From Pseudorhizobium banfieldiae (GTDB lineage: Bacteria; Pseudomonadota; Alphaproteobacteria; Rhizobiales; Rhizobiaceae), in the NCBI RefSeq assembly GCF_000967425.1, contig NZ_FO082820.1:930001-994000 (forward strand): a stretch of 64,000 nt of DNA, written 5' to 3'. The notes below the pieces were generated by a model that saw nothing but the letters and a program-made list of their open reading frames with translations, did not search any database and was not told the DNA's origin. Position 1 is the stretch's first letter; every line of letters begins with the position of its first letter. Below are positions 37,320 to 46,445 of the stretch, one piece after another. A program made the position numbers and the translations under genes.

Positions 37320-37568
37320 TTAGTTGGGGCGGTTTGCGCCTTCATAGTAGTCACCGTGGTCGGGCGACTGGGAGGCAACCTCTACGGTCGAACGGTCGTT
37401 CGCGAGCAGGGGCTCATTGTTGATGCTGCTGGTCTGGAAGGTATCCACCGCGGCAGGAGCTTCGGAGGATGCACCTGGGTAGTAATCGCCCGAAGCGAGG
37501 GCTGCGCCACCGAACGCGGCAGAGCCGGCGAGGGCGGCAGCAAAGACGGAAAGATTGAACTTGGTCAT
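37320..37568 (-). CDS. Small secreted GDYYEGA-family protein, copy 4
   Basis: 82 aa. Signal peptide MTKFNLSVFAAALAGSAAFG, then SGDYYPGASS (one E changed to P), a more diverged middle (VDTFQTSSINNE) and DHGDYYEGANRPN at the end. AAAGGAAT lies before the ATG. It heads the array, so its promoter probably lies within 37570-37700. Confidence 0.7.
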   Translation of the reverse strand: MTKFNLSVFAAALAGSAAFGGAALASGDYYPGASSEAPAAVDTFQTSSINNEPLLANDRSTVEVASQSPDHGDYYEGANRPN

Positions 37569-38044
37569 TTCGTATTCCTTTCGGCATGAGCGAAGCAGTG
37601 CTGCTTGCTGACTGCCATATCGGATCGAAACGATCGGTTCGGAAGGTCAGAAAATGGAATCCGCTGTCAACGCGTCGTTGACAATCCAAGCCGAACTGCC
37701 GGGAAGTGCAGCGCAGGGTTGATGAAAAGGAACGCTGGTGGCTGCGTTCAGCGCCCCGCGCCGAATGCGCTTTTGCCGTGCTGTCGCCTGTAAATTAGGA
37801 GCGCTGGAATATCAGCGGATCTGCATGTGACCGCAGGTAGCAGGATTGTCACGATCGAGGAAAAGCAAGAGCAACTCTTGGCCGCGCCTCGTTGAAAAAA
37901 CGCGATTCATGCACCTTCACAAGTTTTTTACGGCATCAAAAAGCTGCCGCAACTCCATTTTGGGGAGCCGCGCCAGCTTCGGCATCGTATTCGTTGGCGA
38001 TAAAATCTAGCCGCGACGGGGAGCGTGATGTCGCTCCCGCCCGA
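37569..38044. other. Gap of 476 bases
   Basis: No gene supported. AT-rich in the right half, with promoter-like sequence upstream of the GDYYEGA array and the hairpin at 38019-38038. Confidence 0.5.
38019..38038 (-). terminator. Short hairpin behind the DUF2147 gene
   Basis: GGGAGCG-TGATGT-CGCTCCC just past the stop at 38045. No U run, so the call is weak. Confidence 0.35.
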
Positions 38045-38380
38045 TCAGAGACGGGTCCAGGTCTGTGTCTTGCAGAGCACCGCCATGACGCAGCCCTTCA
38101 TCTTCAGAGAATTTCCGCTAACCGTGCCGGAGCCGCTATAGGTCTTGTCTGCAGCGGGGTCGGTGATTTCCCCCTTGTAGGTGCCGCCGGTTCCGGACAG
38201 CTTGCCGATCTGCTTGCCGGCGTGCTTGCCCGTCTTCAGCGTAACGCAGAAGGCATTGCCGCATTTGCCGATGGTCGCGGTTTCGCCGCTCGCCGTCTTC
38301 CAGTTGCCCTCCAGCGGCTCGGCTGCATGAGCAAAGCCTGCCGACAACAAGAAGGCGGCAGCAAGTAGTACATGACGCAT
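38045..38380 (-). CDS. DUF2147 family secreted protein
   Basis: 111 aa with a Sec signal (ends GFAHAAEP). The mature part follows DUF2147: EGNWKTASGETATIGKCGNAFCVTL, KHAGKQIGKL, YKGEITDPAADKTYSGSGTV, LKMKGCVMAVLCKTQTW. The Cys pairs suggest disulfides. Periplasmic, function unproven. The palindrome at 38465 stands about 85 bases upstream. Confidence 0.85.
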   Translation of the reverse strand: MRHVLLAAAFLLSAGFAHAAEPLEGNWKTASGETATIGKCGNAFCVTLKTGKHAGKQIGKLSGTGGTYKGEITDPAADKTYSGSGTVSGNSLKMKGCVMAVLCKTQTWTRL

Positions 38381-38872
38381 GATCAATTTCTCCATCCCTG
38401 TGTCGGCCGGACCGACAGTCACATCCTCCAGCCCGCCCGGAAGGCGAGCAGGCATCAGATTAGCTTACGCGCACGTAAAGGTAAACGATGCGATGCGCCA
38501 GCGAGCGGCTTTTTCTGCGCAAGCCTTTCCGCCTGCCGCTCCATCGGAGCTTTGCGGATGGTTAGCAGAGGGTTGAAACTGAAATCTCAACTTTGCGTAA
38601 AATTTTGCCTCAAGGCCAAGCGCCGCAGGCATCCCGATGTTTAACGAAAAGCCAATTTTACCAAGCATTTGTATTTTGTTTTCTAGCAATTAATCATGCC
38701 TTTTAGCCGACTGTTTGAAGATCTGCCGCATAGTCCTCCTCAGCAAACGAGCGGAAAAATCCGCCGGCCTGACGGAGACAAGCCGCCCGAAGACGGTACC
38801 TCCGGAAGGATCCCGAAGGGGCAAGAAACAGGGCAAGTTCAACGGCAACAGCTTCAAACAGGGACAAAGACA
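38381..38872. other. Gap of 492 bases
   Basis: Holds the DUF2147 promoter with its palindrome and an AT-rich stretch at 38600-38700 that is probably the promoter side of the Sel1 gene. The Sel1 frame is open from 38696, but the added residues look non-coding. Confidence 0.45.
38465..38478. promoter_or_regulatory. Palindromic operator candidate before DUF2147
   Basis: TTACG-CGCA-CGTAA followed by AGGTAAACG. 21 of 25 bases match the site before ETF-QO at 23556-23580. Confidence 0.45.
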
Positions 38873-39139
38873 ATGGCACGCTTCGAGATTCAGAACTCCG
38901 GATATGCGACGATGGGTGGCGAGACCCGCGCCGATACCTTCTGCGAAATGGGATTGATGTATGCGACTGGCCGCGGCTGCGCGGTCGATCTCGTCGCCGC
39001 TCACAAGTGGCTGAACATCGCCGCCATCAAGGGCTCGGACCGTGCGGCCGAACTGCGGGCTGATCTGGCCCAGACCATGAACAAGACCGAACTCGCAGCA
39101 GCACTGCGTGCCGCTCGCGAATGGATGACGATGCACTGA
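38873..39139 (+). CDS. Sel1-like repeat protein (88 aa)
   Basis: Short soluble protein with one Sel1-type helix pair (CEMGLMYATGRGCAVDLVAAHKWLNIAAIKG). Sel1 repeats mediate protein contacts. ATG 38873 (MARFEIQNSGYATM) is the typical rhizobial start, with GGGACAAAGA before it. Partner unknown. Confidence 0.75.
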   Translation: MARFEIQNSGYATMGGETRADTFCEMGLMYATGRGCAVDLVAAHKWLNIAAIKGSDRAAELRADLAQTMNKTELAAALRAAREWMTMH

Positions 39140-39168
39140 TGAGTGGCCGCCGTCGCGGCGGCGCCACC

Positions 39169-40278
39169 TCAGAGGGTCTTCAAGACCTTGGGTAGCGCCT
39201 CTTCGAGCAGCGCCATGTCGGCTTCGGGCCCGGTACTGATCCGGATGCACCGGTTGAGCGGTGCGACCCCCGGCATGCGGATGAAGACGCCGTGCTCCAT
39301 CAGGCCGTCGACGATGGCCTTGGAATAGGCGCCGTCTCGACCACAGTCGATGGCGACGAAATTGGTGGCCGATGCAAGCGGCACAAGCCCATTCTCGCGG
39401 GCAATGCCGCCGATGCGCTCCCGGGACAGCCTGATGTTTTCCAGGACCTCGCCGAGATAGGCCTGGTCCTCCAGGGCAGCCAGCGCCGCGGCAGTGCTGA
39501 TCCGCGCCATGCCGAAATGATTGCGGATCTTGTCGAAGGCTGCGGCCGTCCCCGGCGTCGAGATTACGTAGCCAATGCGCGCGCCTGCGAGCCCGTAAGC
39601 CTTGGAGAAGGTGCGGGTGCGAATGACGTTCGGCTGGTCGATCAACGCATAAATATCCGGCGTCGAACCCTCAGGGGCCGTCTCGCAATAGGCTTCGTCG
39701 AGGATCAGCAGTGTCGTTTCCGGTAGCGCCCGCGCAAGTGCGACAATGCTGTCGGCGTCCCACCAGCTTCCCATCGGGTTGTCGGGATTGGCGAAGTAGA
39801 CGAGGGGCGGGTTTTCCCTTCGCACTGCAGCCAGGAGTCCATCGAGGTCTTCCCGGTCGTTCACGTAGGGCACGGTGACGAGCCGGCCACCGAAGCCGTT
39901 CACATGGAAATTGAAGGTCGGATAGGCACCGAAGGAGGTGACGACCGGCATGCCAGGGTCGATGACCAGCCGTACGATCTGGCCGAGCAGCGAATCGATT
40001 CCCTCGCCGATCGCAATGTTTTGCGGCTGGCAGCCGAGATGTGCGGCAAGCGCCTGCTTCAGCGCATGGTTTTCCGGATCATTGTACTTCCATGTTTCCG
40101 GCGCCGCTTCGGTGATGGCCCGAAGCACGGATGGGGCGGGACCGAAGCCGTTTTCGTTTGCGCCAATGCGTGCCTTGACCTCCAGGCCCCGGTTGCGCTC
40201 GATCGCCTCCGGCCCGACGAAAGGTACGGTTGCGGGGAGCGACTGGATGAGCGGTGTGAAGCGGGAGAATGCGGACAT
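39169..40278 (-). CDS. Class I/II aminotransferase, HisC-like
   Basis: 369-aa PLP enzyme of the histidinol-phosphate aminotransferase family. Motifs: ANPDNPMGSWW, LILDEAYCE (cofactor Asp), RTFSKAYGLAGARIGY with the Schiff-base Lys, and a C-terminal RISTG. No his operon gene is nearby, so it may act on an aromatic or other amino acid. Single gene, convergent with the Sel1 gene. Confidence 0.85.
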   Translation of the reverse strand: MSAFSRFTPLIQSLPATVPFVGPEAIERNRGLEVKARIGANENGFGPAPSVLRAITEAAPETWKYNDPENHALKQALAAHLGCQPQNIAIGEGIDSLLGQIVRLVIDPGMPVVTSFGAYPTFNFHVNGFGGRLVTVPYVNDREDLDGLLAAVRRENPPLVYFANPDNPMGSWWDADSIVALARALPETTLLILDEAYCETAPEGSTPDIYALIDQPNVIRTRTFSKAYGLAGARIGYVISTPGTAAAFDKIRNHFGMARISTAAALAALEDQAYLGEVLENIRLSRERIGGIARENGLVPLASATNFVAIDCGRDGAYSKAIVDGLMEHGVFIRMPGVAPLNRCIRISTGPEADMALLEEALPKVLKTL

Positions 40279-40348
40279 GGAAGCGGACCTGCTGCTGGAA
40301 TCGGCTCACCATAGGGCCGAATCCCACGCACGCAAGTACGGGAGGGCG

Positions 40349-41209
40349 TCAACCGGTTCGGCCTGCCATGCGGTCCGCCAGCCGCCGGAACATCGCCGCC
40401 AGGCGGTCCATCGCAAGCCGCATCTCCGGCCGGTGCCGGTCGTCATCATTGGCGACAATCCAGAGCGTATAGGTAAGATCCTCCAGGATCGGCCCGTCCC
40501 GTTCCAGTTCAGGATCGGCATCCCCGACGAAGCATGGCAGTACGCCCCGGCCATTGCCGGCCCGGATCAGCCGCAAGAGCAGGTCCGGCGAATTCGCCCA
40601 GGTCATGATGTCCGCCTCATGATGCTCGAAGACCCACCGGTCCGCAGGCGAATGGGCGCTATGCGTCCCGAGCGATACCCAGGGGAGGGGAGTGCGGGGC
40701 GAGCCTTTGGCGCAGTAGGCGGCATGCGCTGCTGGCACCGATTTGCGCAGCGCGAGATTGCCGGTCTGCGGAGGCTCGCGCATGAGGCCGATATCCGTCT
40801 CCCGATAGGTGAAGTCGATGCCGGCATGGCGCATCTGGCAGCAGAGGCGGAAGGGATCAGATGCCGCGCGAAGGGACTGCGTCTCGTCGGCGATGAGGCC
40901 CGAGAGCCAGGCATCGGCGCCGATCGAGACGATCGGCAGGGTGAAGGCCTGTCCCCGCCAATCCGCGATCTTCTCCGCCGATGTCTGCATGGCCTGCACA
41001 TGGGCTAGCAGCACCTCGCCATCCGGCGCCAGCCGGTAGCCCCGCTGGCTGCGCACGAACAGCGTCCGCCCGGTCGCCCGCTCCAGTGCCAGCATCCGGC
41101 GCCCGATCGTCGGTGCGCTGATGCCGGTACGTTCGGACGCGCCGCTGAGGCCGCCGGCCAGCGCGACATGCAGGAAGAGCTTCAGGTCGTCCCAGTCCGG
41201 TTCAGTCAT
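40349..41209 (-). CDS. LysR-family regulator
   Basis: 286 aa: N-terminal winged HTH (DDLKLFLHVALAGGLSGASE through ISAPTIGRRMLALERATG) and effector domain. ATG 41209 is favoured over 41251. No divergent target gene is immediately adjacent, so the regulated genes are unknown. Confidence 0.88.
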   Translation of the reverse strand: MTEPDWDDLKLFLHVALAGGLSGASERTGISAPTIGRRMLALERATGRTLFVRSQRGYRLAPDGEVLLAHVQAMQTSAEKIADWRGQAFTLPIVSIGADAWLSGLIADETQSLRAASDPFRLCCQMRHAGIDFTYRETDIGLMREPPQTGNLALRKSVPAAHAAYCAKGSPRTPLPWVSLGTHSAHSPADRWVFEHHEADIMTWANSPDLLLRLIRAGNGRGVLPCFVGDADPELERDGPILEDLTYTLWIVANDDDRHRPEMRLAMDRLAAMFRRLADRMAGRTG

Positions 41210-41538
41210 CGGGCATATTGTAGCGCGCTCGTCGAAAACCGCATCATTCACCGGTGAAAAACGGCTTTCGTTTGCGCGTCTACAAGCGATGCCCGGCAGG
41301 AGCTAGCTGAGGTCCATGTTTCCGCTGGAGATGAAGACCATGCTTCTGAACTGGACCGTGACCTGGGTAACCCTTTGTGACCATGCGAGGAGCAGGCGGG
41401 CGTCGCGCCTCGACGATCCCCTCGATGCGGACGCGTGGCAGCCGTTCGGCTGGGCGATTCCGCTGATCGCGCTTCTGCTGCGCCAAAACAGCTCGGCAGA
41501 TCGACCGGACCCTATGGAGAACGCTGGCCGGAAGGTAC
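41210..41538. other. Gap of 329 bases
   Basis: Two short overlapping open frames lie here on opposite strands, neither with a ribosome site and protein character together. No gene called. Confidence 0.45.
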
Positions 41539-41889
41539 TCAGTTGGTCTCGAAGCCGAGCCGGATGACGTGATGCAGGAATTCCGGGTCGATCAGCATGT
41601 TGAAGCCAACCGTCACCTTCTCCTCTTCCCGACGGATGACCGTGCAGCCGATCTCGTCATGGATGCCGAGGATTTCGAGGAAGAAATTGCTCGGCACCGG
41701 CACATGCGGGCTGACCTCCAGATCGGCTCCATAGAGTGAGATGGTGCGGATCAGGCAGCGCAGGTGCGTCTTGGTGCTGAGATGGTGGCCGACAAAGATG
41801 ATCTTGCCCGGACGATCGATCGTGAACTTCTCGAAGACCTGGTCGCGGGGAATGTTCTGTCTGGGGTCGCGGTCCATGTTCAAGGGCAT
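41539..41889 (-). CDS. PilZ-domain protein
   Basis: 116 aa. PilZ-like order: an R-rich N-terminus with DRDPRQNIPRDQVFEKFTID, then RTISLYGADLEVSP and FFLEILGIHDEIGCTVIRREEEKVTVGFN. PilZ domains bind cyclic di-GMP through RxxxR and DxSxxG. Here the second motif reads SLYGADLE, so nucleotide binding is not certain. ATG 41889 with GGAGGG upstream. Confidence 0.7.
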   Translation of the reverse strand: MPLNMDRDPRQNIPRDQVFEKFTIDRPGKIIFVGHHLSTKTHLRCLIRTISLYGADLEVSPHVPVPSNFFLEILGIHDEIGCTVIRREEEKVTVGFNMLIDPEFLHHVIRLGFETN

Positions 41890-42103
41890 GACACCCTCCT
41901 TCTGTCTCCTCACGGCACGATCTTAGCCTTTTTCAACTAACACATCCTGAACGATCCTCCGGCAATTGCAGATATGCGAGTGAAAAGGATGCGATCGCTC
42001 TCCGAAGCCTTGGCCGACGATCGGGACATTCGGTTGACGTGCGGACGGCTCGCGGCTACCCCTGCCGGCAGAAGGATCGGTGCGGCAGAGGAAGGGCAGA
42101 TCT

Positions 42104-43321
42104 TTGACGGGCAGGCTGGTGATCATCGGGGCGGGGCAGGCGGGTTTCGCGCTGGCGGCAAAGCTGCGCAGCCTGAAGGACGAGCGTCCGATCACCCTCA
42201 TCGGAGCCGAGGATGTGCTGCCCTACCAGCGGCCGCCACTTTCAAAGAAATACCTGCTCGGCGAGATGGAGTTCGATCGCCTGACCTTCCGGCCCGAGAA
42301 CTGGTATGCGGAAAACGCCGTCGATCTCCGGCTTTCCACCTATGTCGAGCAGATCGATTGCAGTGGCCGGCGGGTCCGGATGCAGGACGGCTCCTGGCTC
42401 GACTATGAGACGCTGGTGCTTGCGACCGGCGCTGCGCCCCGGACCTTGCCAGCGGCGATCGGCGGCGACCTGGAAGGCGTCCACCTGATGCGCGACAAGC
42501 GCGACGCCGACGAACTGGCTCATGAAATGCGTCCGGGACGGCGCCTGCTGGTGATCGGCGGCGGCTATATCGGGCTAGAGGCGGCCGCAGTGGCACGCGC
42601 CCGCGGCGTTGAAGTGGTGCTGATCGAAATGGCCGACCGGATTCTCTGCCGCGTTGCCGCGCCTGAGACTGCCGATGTCATTCGTACGATCCACCTGCAG
42701 CACGGCGTGACGATCCGCGAGCGCACCGGCCTAACGCGGCTGATCGGCCGCGGCGGCCGGATCTGCGGCGCCGAGCTTTCCGACGGCAGCGTCATCGACG
42801 TCGATTTCGCCATCATCGGCATTGGCGTCGCGCCCAATGACGGGCTTGCGCAGCAATGCGGCCTGGAGGTCGGCAACGGCATCATCGTTGACGCCTTCGG
42901 GCGCACCTCCGACCCGGCCATCTATGCGGCGGGCGACTGCACGCAACTGCCGTGGAAAGGGGAGCGCATCCGCCTCGAATCGGTCCAGAATGCCGTTGAC
43001 CAGGCAGAGGCCATCGCCGCGGTGCTCGCCGGCGGAGCCGAACCCTATCGGCCGAAGCCGTGGTTCTGGTCCGACCAGTATGACGTGAAGCTGCAGATCG
43101 CCGGCTTCAATCTCGGCTATGACGAAACGCTGGTCCGACCCGGCATGCGCGAGGGCAGCGTCTCCATCTGGTATTTCCGAGAGGGGAGCTTCGTCGCGGT
43201 CGATGCCATCAACGACGCGAAAGCCTATGTCACCGGAAAGAAGCTCCTCGACATGGGCATCGAGCCGGACCGCGCCATTCTCGCCGACGCGGCCGCAGAC
43301 CTGAAGCAACTTCTCTCCTAG
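42104..43321 (+). CDS. FAD-dependent ferredoxin reductase-like oxidoreductase
   Basis: 405 aa of the pyridine-nucleotide-disulfide/rhodocoxin-reductase group. FAD motif RLVIIGAGQAGFALAAKLR, NAD(P)H motif RLLVIGGGYIGLEAAAVAR, second FAD site IYAAGDC, and the reductase C-terminal domain (PWFWSDQYDVKLQIAG). It would transfer electrons from NADH to a ferredoxin. The TTG at 42104 with AGGAAGG before it is preferred; GTG 42080 is the alternative. The aldolase gene follows after 10 bases. Confidence 0.87.
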   Translation: MTGRLVIIGAGQAGFALAAKLRSLKDERPITLIGAEDVLPYQRPPLSKKYLLGEMEFDRLTFRPENWYAENAVDLRLSTYVEQIDCSGRRVRMQDGSWLDYETLVLATGAAPRTLPAAIGGDLEGVHLMRDKRDADELAHEMRPGRRLLVIGGGYIGLEAAAVARARGVEVVLIEMADRILCRVAAPETADVIRTIHLQHGVTIRERTGLTRLIGRGGRICGAELSDGSVIDVDFAIIGIGVAPNDGLAQQCGLEVGNGIIVDAFGRTSDPAIYAAGDCTQLPWKGERIRLESVQNAVDQAEAIAAVLAGGAEPYRPKPWFWSDQYDVKLQIAGFNLGYDETLVRPGMREGSVSIWYFREGSFVAVDAINDAKAYVTGKKLLDMGIEPDRAILADAAADLKQLLS

Positions 43322-43331
43322 GACAATTCAA

Positions 43332-44135
43332 ATGCCAGCACCGAAGAACCAGTTCAAGGCAGCCCTTCGACAGGGCGGCAGGCCGCAGATCGGCCTTTGG
43401 CTCAATACTGGCGAGCCGCTCCTGGCCGAACTTGCGGGCACGGCCGGCTACGACTGGCTGGTGATCGACGGCGAACATGGGCCGAACGACCTGCGCAGCA
43501 TCATGGCGCAACTGCAGGCCTTGTCCGCCTCTCCCGCCGAGGCAGTTGTCCGGCCGCCCATGGGAGAAACATGGATGATCAAGCAGCTTCTCGATATCGG
43601 CGCCCGGACCCTGTTGGTGCCGATGGTCGATTCGGCCGATCAGGCCCGCGAACTGGTGCGGGCCGTCCGCTATCCGCCGCATGGCATTCGCGGCGTGGGC
43701 GCGGCGGTCGCCCGGGCTTCGGCGTTCAATACCATTCCCGACTATGCCGATACCGCCGCCGACGAGATCTGCCTGCTGGTGCAGGCCGAGACCCGTGCCG
43801 CGATTGCCGATCTCGAGAACATTGCTGCCGTGGACGGCATCGACGGCATCTTCATCGGCCCTGCCGACCTTTCCGCCGACATGGGCTATATCGGCCGCAT
43901 CGAGGCGCCGGAGGTCCAGGAGGTGATCGAGAAGGCGATCGGCACGATCACCGCCGCCGGCAAGGCGGCCGGCATCCTTACCTTCAACGAGGCGCTGAAC
44001 CTGCGCTACATCGACCTTGGTGCCCGCTTCGTCGCTGTCGGATCGGACGTGGCGGAATTTGCCGGCGCATTACGCAGCCTCGCCGCGCGCTACGGCCGCG
44101 GCACCCCGGGGGCAGGCGGCTCCTCCGGCTATTGA
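43332..44135 (+). CDS. HpcH/HpaI-family class II aldolase
   Basis: 267-aa metal-dependent aldolase. Motifs: GLWLNTGEPLLAELAGTAGYDWLVIDGEHGPND, RPPMGETWMIKQLLDIGARTLLVPMVDSA, and CLLVQAETRAAI, GIFIGPADLSADMG. Matches the 2,4-dihydroxyhept-2-ene-1,7-dioate / 2-keto-3-deoxy-acid type aldolases that release pyruvate. Second gene of a two-gene unit with the reductase. Its last 152 bases lie under the antisense read-through of the serine recombinase frame. Confidence 0.9.
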   Translation: MPAPKNQFKAALRQGGRPQIGLWLNTGEPLLAELAGTAGYDWLVIDGEHGPNDLRSIMAQLQALSASPAEAVVRPPMGETWMIKQLLDIGARTLLVPMVDSADQARELVRAVRYPPHGIRGVGAAVARASAFNTIPDYADTAADEICLLVQAETRAAIADLENIAAVDGIDGIFIGPADLSADMGYIGRIEAPEVQEVIEKAIGTITAAGKAAGILTFNEALNLRYIDLGARFVAVGSDVAEFAGALRSLAARYGRGTPGAGGSSGY

Positions 44136-46044
44136 GCCCAGCCTCCGGCCGCACACACGCCCCTTCCGCCGGCAATTCGTCGGCGGGTTCGAAAAGACCT
44201 TGCAATCGCCCGGCATCCGAAATAATCAGGCCGCACCGGAGAGGTGGCCGAGTGGTCGAAGGCGCTCCCCTGCTAAGGGAGTATACGTCAAAAGCGTATC
44301 GTGGGTTCGAATCCCATCCTCTCCGCCATCTGCGTACATATCTGCGAACCCCTGGGCCCGAGAGTTTGTCACCTTCTGTGGTATCCAATATTGCTCGTCG
44401 GAGGTCTTCGTCGCGTCCGTAGATGGTTATGAAGCGCTCCCCCACAACGACGCATTCGACGATCGTGCCGATGTAGATTTTTGCAACCGCCTCATTTTCT
44501 CCAAAGATCACGTTTTCCATTTCGTGTTTGAAATAGGAAATTCGTTGAGGTGTTATTTCCCCGAATTCTGAATCGATCGAAAGAGCTTCTGTCAGTAAAG
44601 TCCGCTTGCGCTCAAGTTCCGAGGACACGCGCATCAATTCCGCCTGAAACACTGGCTGGGTGTTGATAGAGGGCGTAGTTTGTACTGCTTGCAGCAGCCC
44701 CTGAAATGCCAACTCTGCGGTCTTAATTTGCCCACGAAGCTCCTGGATTTTACCATCCGCGTCTTGACGGCGCAGTGTCCATCTATGCTGGAGACTCTGT
44801 AACAGATGAGACAATCTCTGTTCTTGAAGAACAGTATCTCGGATCACATCCCGTACAACTTGATTCAGGTCATCTTCGCGAATCCTGGGGCCGCTGCACT
44901 TCCTTTGTCCCCTCGCGTCACTACTGCACCTGTAGTATCGATAAACTCGTCCACTTTTGCCGGTGCCAGTGCCCAGCGTCATCGATGCTCCACATTTGCA
45001 CTTCGCTATGCCTGCCAGCAATAGCGGACTGCTCATCAGTTTCGGTGCGCCCATCTTAGGATCACGAAGCTCCAGGGTCTCTTGAACTGCATCGAACTCT
45101 TCTCGAGTGATTATCGCAGGCGCATTCAGTGGAAGCGGCTCCTCAAGCTCTTGGTACTCGCGCTCTTGGGCACTCACGCCCCAGTAGTAGACGCCGTAGT
45201 AGACAGAGTTGGTCAGCATTCGGTGGACAGCTTGTACACTCCATCGCGATCCGTACCTGGTCCTGTAACCCCGTACATTGAGCCATTCCGCAATTGATTT
45301 CACTCCCATCGGAGCAGATTCACCGTCTCCGAAGCGCACGAGCGAAAAGACCTTCTCGACTAGCGTCACCTCGGCCTCCTCCAATGCGAGAACCCTACGT
45401 TTCGAGTTGGCACTCGCGGGGACCAGTTTGTACCCATAGGGTGGGGTGCTACCTGGCCAATGGCCCTCCATCACCATTCTCCGTCGAGCTCGCACAGAGT
45501 CGACGGCTGAGCGTTTGGAATGATAGTCATCAAACAGAGTTGTGACCTTCTTTGCTACCCATCCCCCGACGTCTCTGGCGAAAGTCTGCGATACCGCTAA
45601 GACCTGGATGCCGGCTCGATGAAGGATTTGTTCGCAGAGTTCGAAGTCGATTGTAGAGCGAGCGAAGCGGGACGTATTATGAACAAGTATCTTGTCGAAT
45701 GGTTTCACTTCGGCTTGTGCATCAAGCATCATCGTTCTGAATGCTGGGCGCGCGGTGGATTTGGCAGATCGCCCAGGTTCAATGTATGTTTGTACTATTT
45801 GCAGACCTTTCGCTCTACAGTACTTCTCAAGTTGCGCTTGCTGATCTGGGATAGACAAATTGCTTTCGACGCTTCGTTCGCCCGACACGCGAAGATACAG
45901 CGCCACCCTTTCAACTAAGGGTTCGGGTGGGCCGAGGTTTACACGGGGACGTTTCTGTCTTGCACGGCGTTCAGCTACTGTTTCGGACCTCCGACGACGA
46001 AACGGAGCGTCCACATCTAGCCCTTGGGGCAGTTCTTTCCGCAT
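43984..46044 (-). CDS. Large serine recombinase / integrase
   Basis: 686-aa open frame. The first 45 residues are a basic extension; the resolvase domain follows with catalytic Ser54 (LYLRVSGER) and the QxxxxxxYCxxxG helix. Then come the recombinase domain (GYKLVPASANSKRRVL, VQAVHRMLTNSVYYG), a zinc ribbon (CKCGASMT..YYRCSS..KCSG) and a coiled coil (residues about 430-500). The last 110 or so residues are the antisense of tRNA-Ser and of the aldolase gene, so the native C-terminus should lie near RRYVRR at 44330. It integrates or excises the element by double-strand exchange without a host factor. GGAG lies before ATG 46044. Confidence 0.85.
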   Translation of the reverse strand: MRKELPQGLDVDAPFRRRRSETVAERRARQKRPRVNLGPPEPLVERVALYLRVSGERSVESNLSIPDQQAQLEKYCRAKGLQIVQTYIEPGRSAKSTARPAFRTMMLDAQAEVKPFDKILVHNTSRFARSTIDFELCEQILHRAGIQVLAVSQTFARDVGGWVAKKVTTLFDDYHSKRSAVDSVRARRRMVMEGHWPGSTPPYGYKLVPASANSKRRVLALEEAEVTLVEKVFSLVRFGDGESAPMGVKSIAEWLNVRGYRTRYGSRWSVQAVHRMLTNSVYYGVYYWGVSAQEREYQELEEPLPLNAPAIITREEFDAVQETLELRDPKMGAPKLMSSPLLLAGIAKCKCGASMTLGTGTGKSGRVYRYYRCSSDARGQRKCSGPRIREDDLNQVVRDVIRDTVLQEQRLSHLLQSLQHRWTLRRQDADGKIQELRGQIKTAELAFQGLLQAVQTTPSINTQPVFQAELMRVSSELERKRTLLTEALSIDSEFGEITPQRISYFKHEMENVIFGENEAVAKIYIGTIVECVVVGERFITIYGRDEDLRRAILDTTEGDKLSGPGVRRYVRRWRRGWDSNPRYAFDVYSLSRGAPSTTRPPLRCGLIISDAGRLQGLFEPADELPAEGACVRPEAGLNSRRSRLPPGCRGRSARRGCVMRRQIPPRPIRQRRSGHQGRCSAGSAPR
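44238..44328 (+). tRNA. tRNA-Ser(GCT)
   Basis: 91 bases with acceptor GGAGAGG / CCTCTCC, the D-arm GGCCGAGTGG, anticodon loop CTGCTAA (GCT), a long variable arm (TATACGTCAAAAGCGTAT), the T-arm GGGTTCGAATCCC, discriminator G and encoded CCA. Decodes AGC/AGU. It is the left boundary of the accessory region and the probable attachment gene of the element. Confidence 0.97.
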
Positions 46045-46181
46045 GAGATGTCTCCGTTCGCTTCTGAGCCTCTACAACTGTACGGGTAGTTCAGAGTTGA
46101 TTATGCGGCGCTCTTGCTCCCGCTCTAGTAACGTGCGCTGGGCACATCCATGGGGATCAGCTTCATTTGTGGCATCGGCTT

Positions 46182-46445
46182 CTAAGGGAGGCCGGAGTTA
46201 CGGCTGCGACTTCCCAGAATAACTTCTAGCGCGTCGATCTCCGCGCGCAGGATTACCGGAGCGTGGGCCAGACGACTCACAATGATCCGCTTGCTGTGAT
46301 GTGCCCCTCTCGCGGAACCCGAAATAACTACGTTACGTTCAGATGCAGTTCCTCGGTTTGCATTTCCCGGAACGGGGATGCTGTCAGCGTCGCTCAGCGG
46401 AACCGGATCGTCTCTCATGCCACCACTCCCGTGAAGCTGCCCCAA
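46182..46445 (-). CDS. Small protein upstream of recombinase, possibly frameshifted
   Basis: 87 aa, or 78 from ATG 46418; contains SKRIIVSRLAHAPVILRAEIDALEVILG. Its stop is followed, in another frame, by LEADATNEADPHGCAQRT..ERRIINSELPVQL up to 46064, which looks coding. A one-base indel near 46185-46200 would join them. It lies just before the recombinase on the same strand, possibly as a recombination accessory factor. Not recognised. Confidence 0.4.
   Translation of the reverse strand: MGQLHGSGGMRDDPVPLSDADSIPVPGNANRGTASERNVVISGSARGAHHSKRIIVSRLAHAPVILRAEIDALEVILGSRSRNSGLP

Noticed and set aside
41316..41567. 83-codon plus frame between LysR and PilZ
   Set aside because: No ribosome site or similarity pattern; it overlaps another short frame on the opposite strand.
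43984..44328. C-terminal tail of the recombinase as a real domain
   Set aside because: It is the reverse of tRNA-Ser and the aldolase gene; no conserved recombinase motif is expected there.
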